Assembly: GCA_004552385.1 (NCBI GenBank)
Contig: SFOL01000077.1
Location: forward strand, 1-8,553
DNA length: 8,553 nucleotides
DNA from: Bacteroidales bacterium
Lineage (GTDB): Bacteria; Bacteroidota; Bacteroidia; Bacteroidales; Marinilabiliaceae
Reading direction: 5' to 3'
Shown here: positions 8,101 to 8,553 of the stretch, piece by piece
How the letters are laid out: the number at the start of each line of letters is the position of its first letter
How positions within the stretch are numbered: the stretch's first letter is position 1
The notes under the pieces: generated by a model
What the model was told of the DNA's origin: nothing
What the model saw: only the letters and a program-made list of their open reading frames with translations
Databases searched by the model: none
Translations under genes and position numbers: made by a program

Positions 8101-8348
8101 GTCTGGCTCGTGAAGCCGATGAATGAGAATGACAGCTTCTGAGCGTCGCCCACATTGAGGCTGTACTTGCCGTCGAAGTCTGTCACGGTGCCGATTGTGG
8201 TGCCTGGCACCACGACAGCCACGCCTGGCAATGGCTGGTTTGTGTCGTCAGTGACGACTCCCGAAACCATCTTGCTCTGCGCCAGTGCCGTCACCATCGA
8301 CAGCACGAGGCACATGGCCGTGAGAATGATTCTTGCTTTGTTTTTCAT
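5124..8348 (-). CDS. SusC/RagA-family TonB-dependent outer-membrane transporter
   Basis: This complete 1074-residue protein runs from ATG at 8346-8348 to TAA at 5124-5126. Residues 1-24 are a type I signal peptide ending A-L-A-Q. A carboxypeptidase-regulatory-like beta domain follows at about 26-100 (VSGVVTDDTNQPLPGVAVVV, TDFDGKYSL). Next come the TonB-box region ELDDVVVVGYG (102-112) and the plug, about 115-255, with the family signature ILKDASATAIYGAQGANGVV (228-247). The rest is the 22-strand-type barrel, ending in Phe1074 as outer-membrane barrels do. There is no N-terminal STN domain, so direct signalling through a FecR-type anti-sigma factor is unlikely. Control by a hybrid two-component or SusR-like regulator outside the window is more probable (inference). 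Residues 864-875 match an EF-hand loop (D864, N866, D868, V870, D872, D875). It is the first gene of the operon and should import oligosaccharides into the periplasm with TonB-ExbBD energy. The substrate is unknown. Confidence 0.97.
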   Translation of the reverse strand: MKNKARIILTAMCLVLSMVTALAQSKMVSGVVTDDTNQPLPGVAVVVPGTTIGTVTDFDGKYSLNVGDAQKLSFSFIGFTSQTVDVAGRSTINIKMASDSKELDDVVVVGYGTMKKSDLSGASVSVGEEALKGSVITNLDQSLQGRAAGVTSVSTSGAPGSSSSIRVRGQATINANAEPLYVIDGVIVQSQGSSGADYGLGDALGNGSTSTISPLSTINPSDIVTMEILKDASATAIYGAQGANGVVLITTKRGKSGDAKFTYEGMAAWNRQTKRLDMMNLREFASYYNDLAQTGELTATEDYTYPELLGKGTNWQDAIFRTAFQHQHQLSAQGGSDKVQYYVSGNFMNQEGTIIGSKFRRISLRANIDANLKSWLKLGLSAMYTKTKERFTLADSEQGVITYALTATPDIPIYNIDGSYSSVSKEGYTNPNPVAMALYNDILLDRQKLSGNIFAEVKPGGPLKERLVWHTELGYDLGWSDAERYEPMVSMGTYTRNQNMASRQKNANTFWQTKNYLTWSDTAADVHRYTVMVGHEAWESKYDYASVSRTDLPSDDVHNPSLGTGTPQIGYGFGSTSMVSVFGRATYSYDDRYNLTYTYRRDASSNFGKDNRWAGFHAVAASWRFTQENFFQNLGIDNIFSNGKLRAGWGQTGNSSIGGYKWGSSIDKMETGLGMGYRVSNIPNTGIKWETQEQWNFGLDLGFFHDRLSITADLYKKTSEDMLMSLQLPSYMGTRGNASSALAAPWGNYGTIENKGLELTVSGTPFDNGRVNWRSEFQISWNKNKLVALDGQASSAIEGYGQWSDVVSRTEVGESLYNFYGYVTDGVYKDLADIQSSPKSSKYPEDGKFNRSQTVWVGDIKYKDINGDGVIDEKDRTNIGSPMPKFTFGWTNTITYKEFDLSIFVNGSYGNKVYNYLAQKLTHMNSAWSNQLKDVNDRAQLVAIDPDKKYENGEKWYDDITNIRVANAGTSTPRATTADPNDNDRISDRYIEDGSYLRIKNITLGYTFKKDMISRWGLQNVRAYVNLQNVATFTHYTGYDPEIGASTQSTNVYGLDNGRYPSPTVYSVGLNVTF

Positions 8349-8519
8349 AAGACATTAGTTGAACTTGATAATAGAGCAGTTGAGCTTCGCTTTGTCTCCA
8401 CTGAGCTTTGGCCTGCCGCTGTGGAAGGCGTCTGCCAACTGGTTTCTTTCTTTGCCACCTCCATCGCACTGGGCATCTCGCGATAATGCTTGCTCTTTCG
8501 GTGTGCATTTTATCGTTAG
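8349..8519 (-). other. Probable 5' leader of the susC operon
   Basis: About 170 bases lie between the putative -7 element and the susC-like ATG, more AT-rich near the start codon than the genes are. There is no Shine-Dalgarno sequence just before the ATG (the preceding bases are TTCAACTAATGTCTT), which is normal for this phylum. The stretch holds an inverted repeat at its promoter end (8481-8515) and a weak imperfect hairpin at 8408-8438. It also contains a short open frame ending on the susC start codon (see findings). No riboswitch family was recognised. Confidence 0.4.
8481..8515 (-). repeat. Promoter-proximal inverted repeat
   Basis: In minus-strand sense, CGATAAAATGC (8505-8515) faces GCATTATCG (8481-8489) across a 15-base spacer. 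They pair in nine base pairs with a two-A bulge in the first arm. The repeat starts four bases downstream of the putative -7 element, so it would cover the start of transcription. It could be an operator half-site pair or a stem at the 5' end of the mRNA; both roles are inferred. Confidence 0.4.
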
Positions 8520-8527
8520 CAAATTTA
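8520..8527 (-). promoter_or_regulatory. Putative Bacteroidota -7 promoter element for the susC operon
   Basis: The minus strand reads TAAATTTG, an exact match to the TAnnTTTG -7 consensus of the Bacteroidota housekeeping sigma factor. No TTTG -33 element is visible at the usual 19-21 base spacing; only 26 bases remain before the window edge. A missing -33 box is common at promoters that need an activator, as polysaccharide loci do. It is the only full consensus match I saw upstream of the operon. Transcription would begin near 8510-8515. Confidence 0.45.
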
Positions 8528-8553
8528 TACCTTCTTTGCATCGAAGGCTTGTA

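Noticed and set aside
8408..8438. Leader hairpin TTGGC/GCCAA
   Set aside because: Only five outer and three inner pairs with mismatches between; a stem this weak is expected by chance.
8248..8541. 97-codon minus-strand frame crossing the leader into the susC start
   Set aside because: It overlaps the signal-peptide region of the transporter gene in another frame, is Arg/Gln-rich with no hydrophobic or domain pattern, and would span the promoter element.

Overview
The window is one end of a Bacteroidota (Bacteroidales-type) polysaccharide utilisation locus, with every gene on the minus strand. Evidence for this lineage is an adjacent SusC/SusD pair, three lipoproteins with an acidic stretch right after the lipobox cysteine, weak or absent Shine-Dalgarno sequences, and a TAnnTTTG-type -7 promoter element. 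Base composition, hand-counted on a few lines, is about 55-60% GC in the genes. That is high for Bacteroides proper and would fit a GC-richer family (for example Muribaculaceae, Prevotellaceae or Rikenellaceae), but the genus cannot be fixed from this sequence.

Transcription runs from high to low coordinates. At 8349-8553 is a 205-base upstream region with a good -7 element (8520-8527), an inverted repeat just downstream of it (8481-8515), and a leader of about 165 bases. Then come a SusC-type TonB-dependent transporter (5124-8348), a SusD-type glycan-binding lipoprotein (3346-5109), a surface glycan-binding lipoprotein with two IPT/TIG modules and a C-terminal glycan-binding-type domain (2007-3332), and a second, larger IPT/TIG lipoprotein (1-1912) that runs off the left edge. 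This last gene is complete at its 5' end and open for 637 codons; its stop lies outside the window. The first three genes are 13-14 bases apart, so almost certainly one operon. The last two are separated by 94 bases holding a strong stem-loop (1947-2000).

Inferred working model: the two TIG proteins and the SusD protein sit on the outer face of the outer membrane and capture a polysaccharide or its fragments. SusD closes as a lid over the SusC barrel, which imports oligosaccharides into the periplasm using TonB energy. No glycoside hydrolase, sensor or regulator gene is in the window, so the substrate cannot be named. The neighbour beyond the left edge is where enzymes would be expected.

I found no RNA gene, insertion sequence, CRISPR array or convincing intrinsic terminator. 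The locus is of a well-known type. The less ordinary points are the stem-loop with two competing folds between the SGBP genes, the promoter-proximal inverted repeat, a CxxC motif in the SGBP, the six-module TIG stalk, and a drop in GC over its C-terminal domain.
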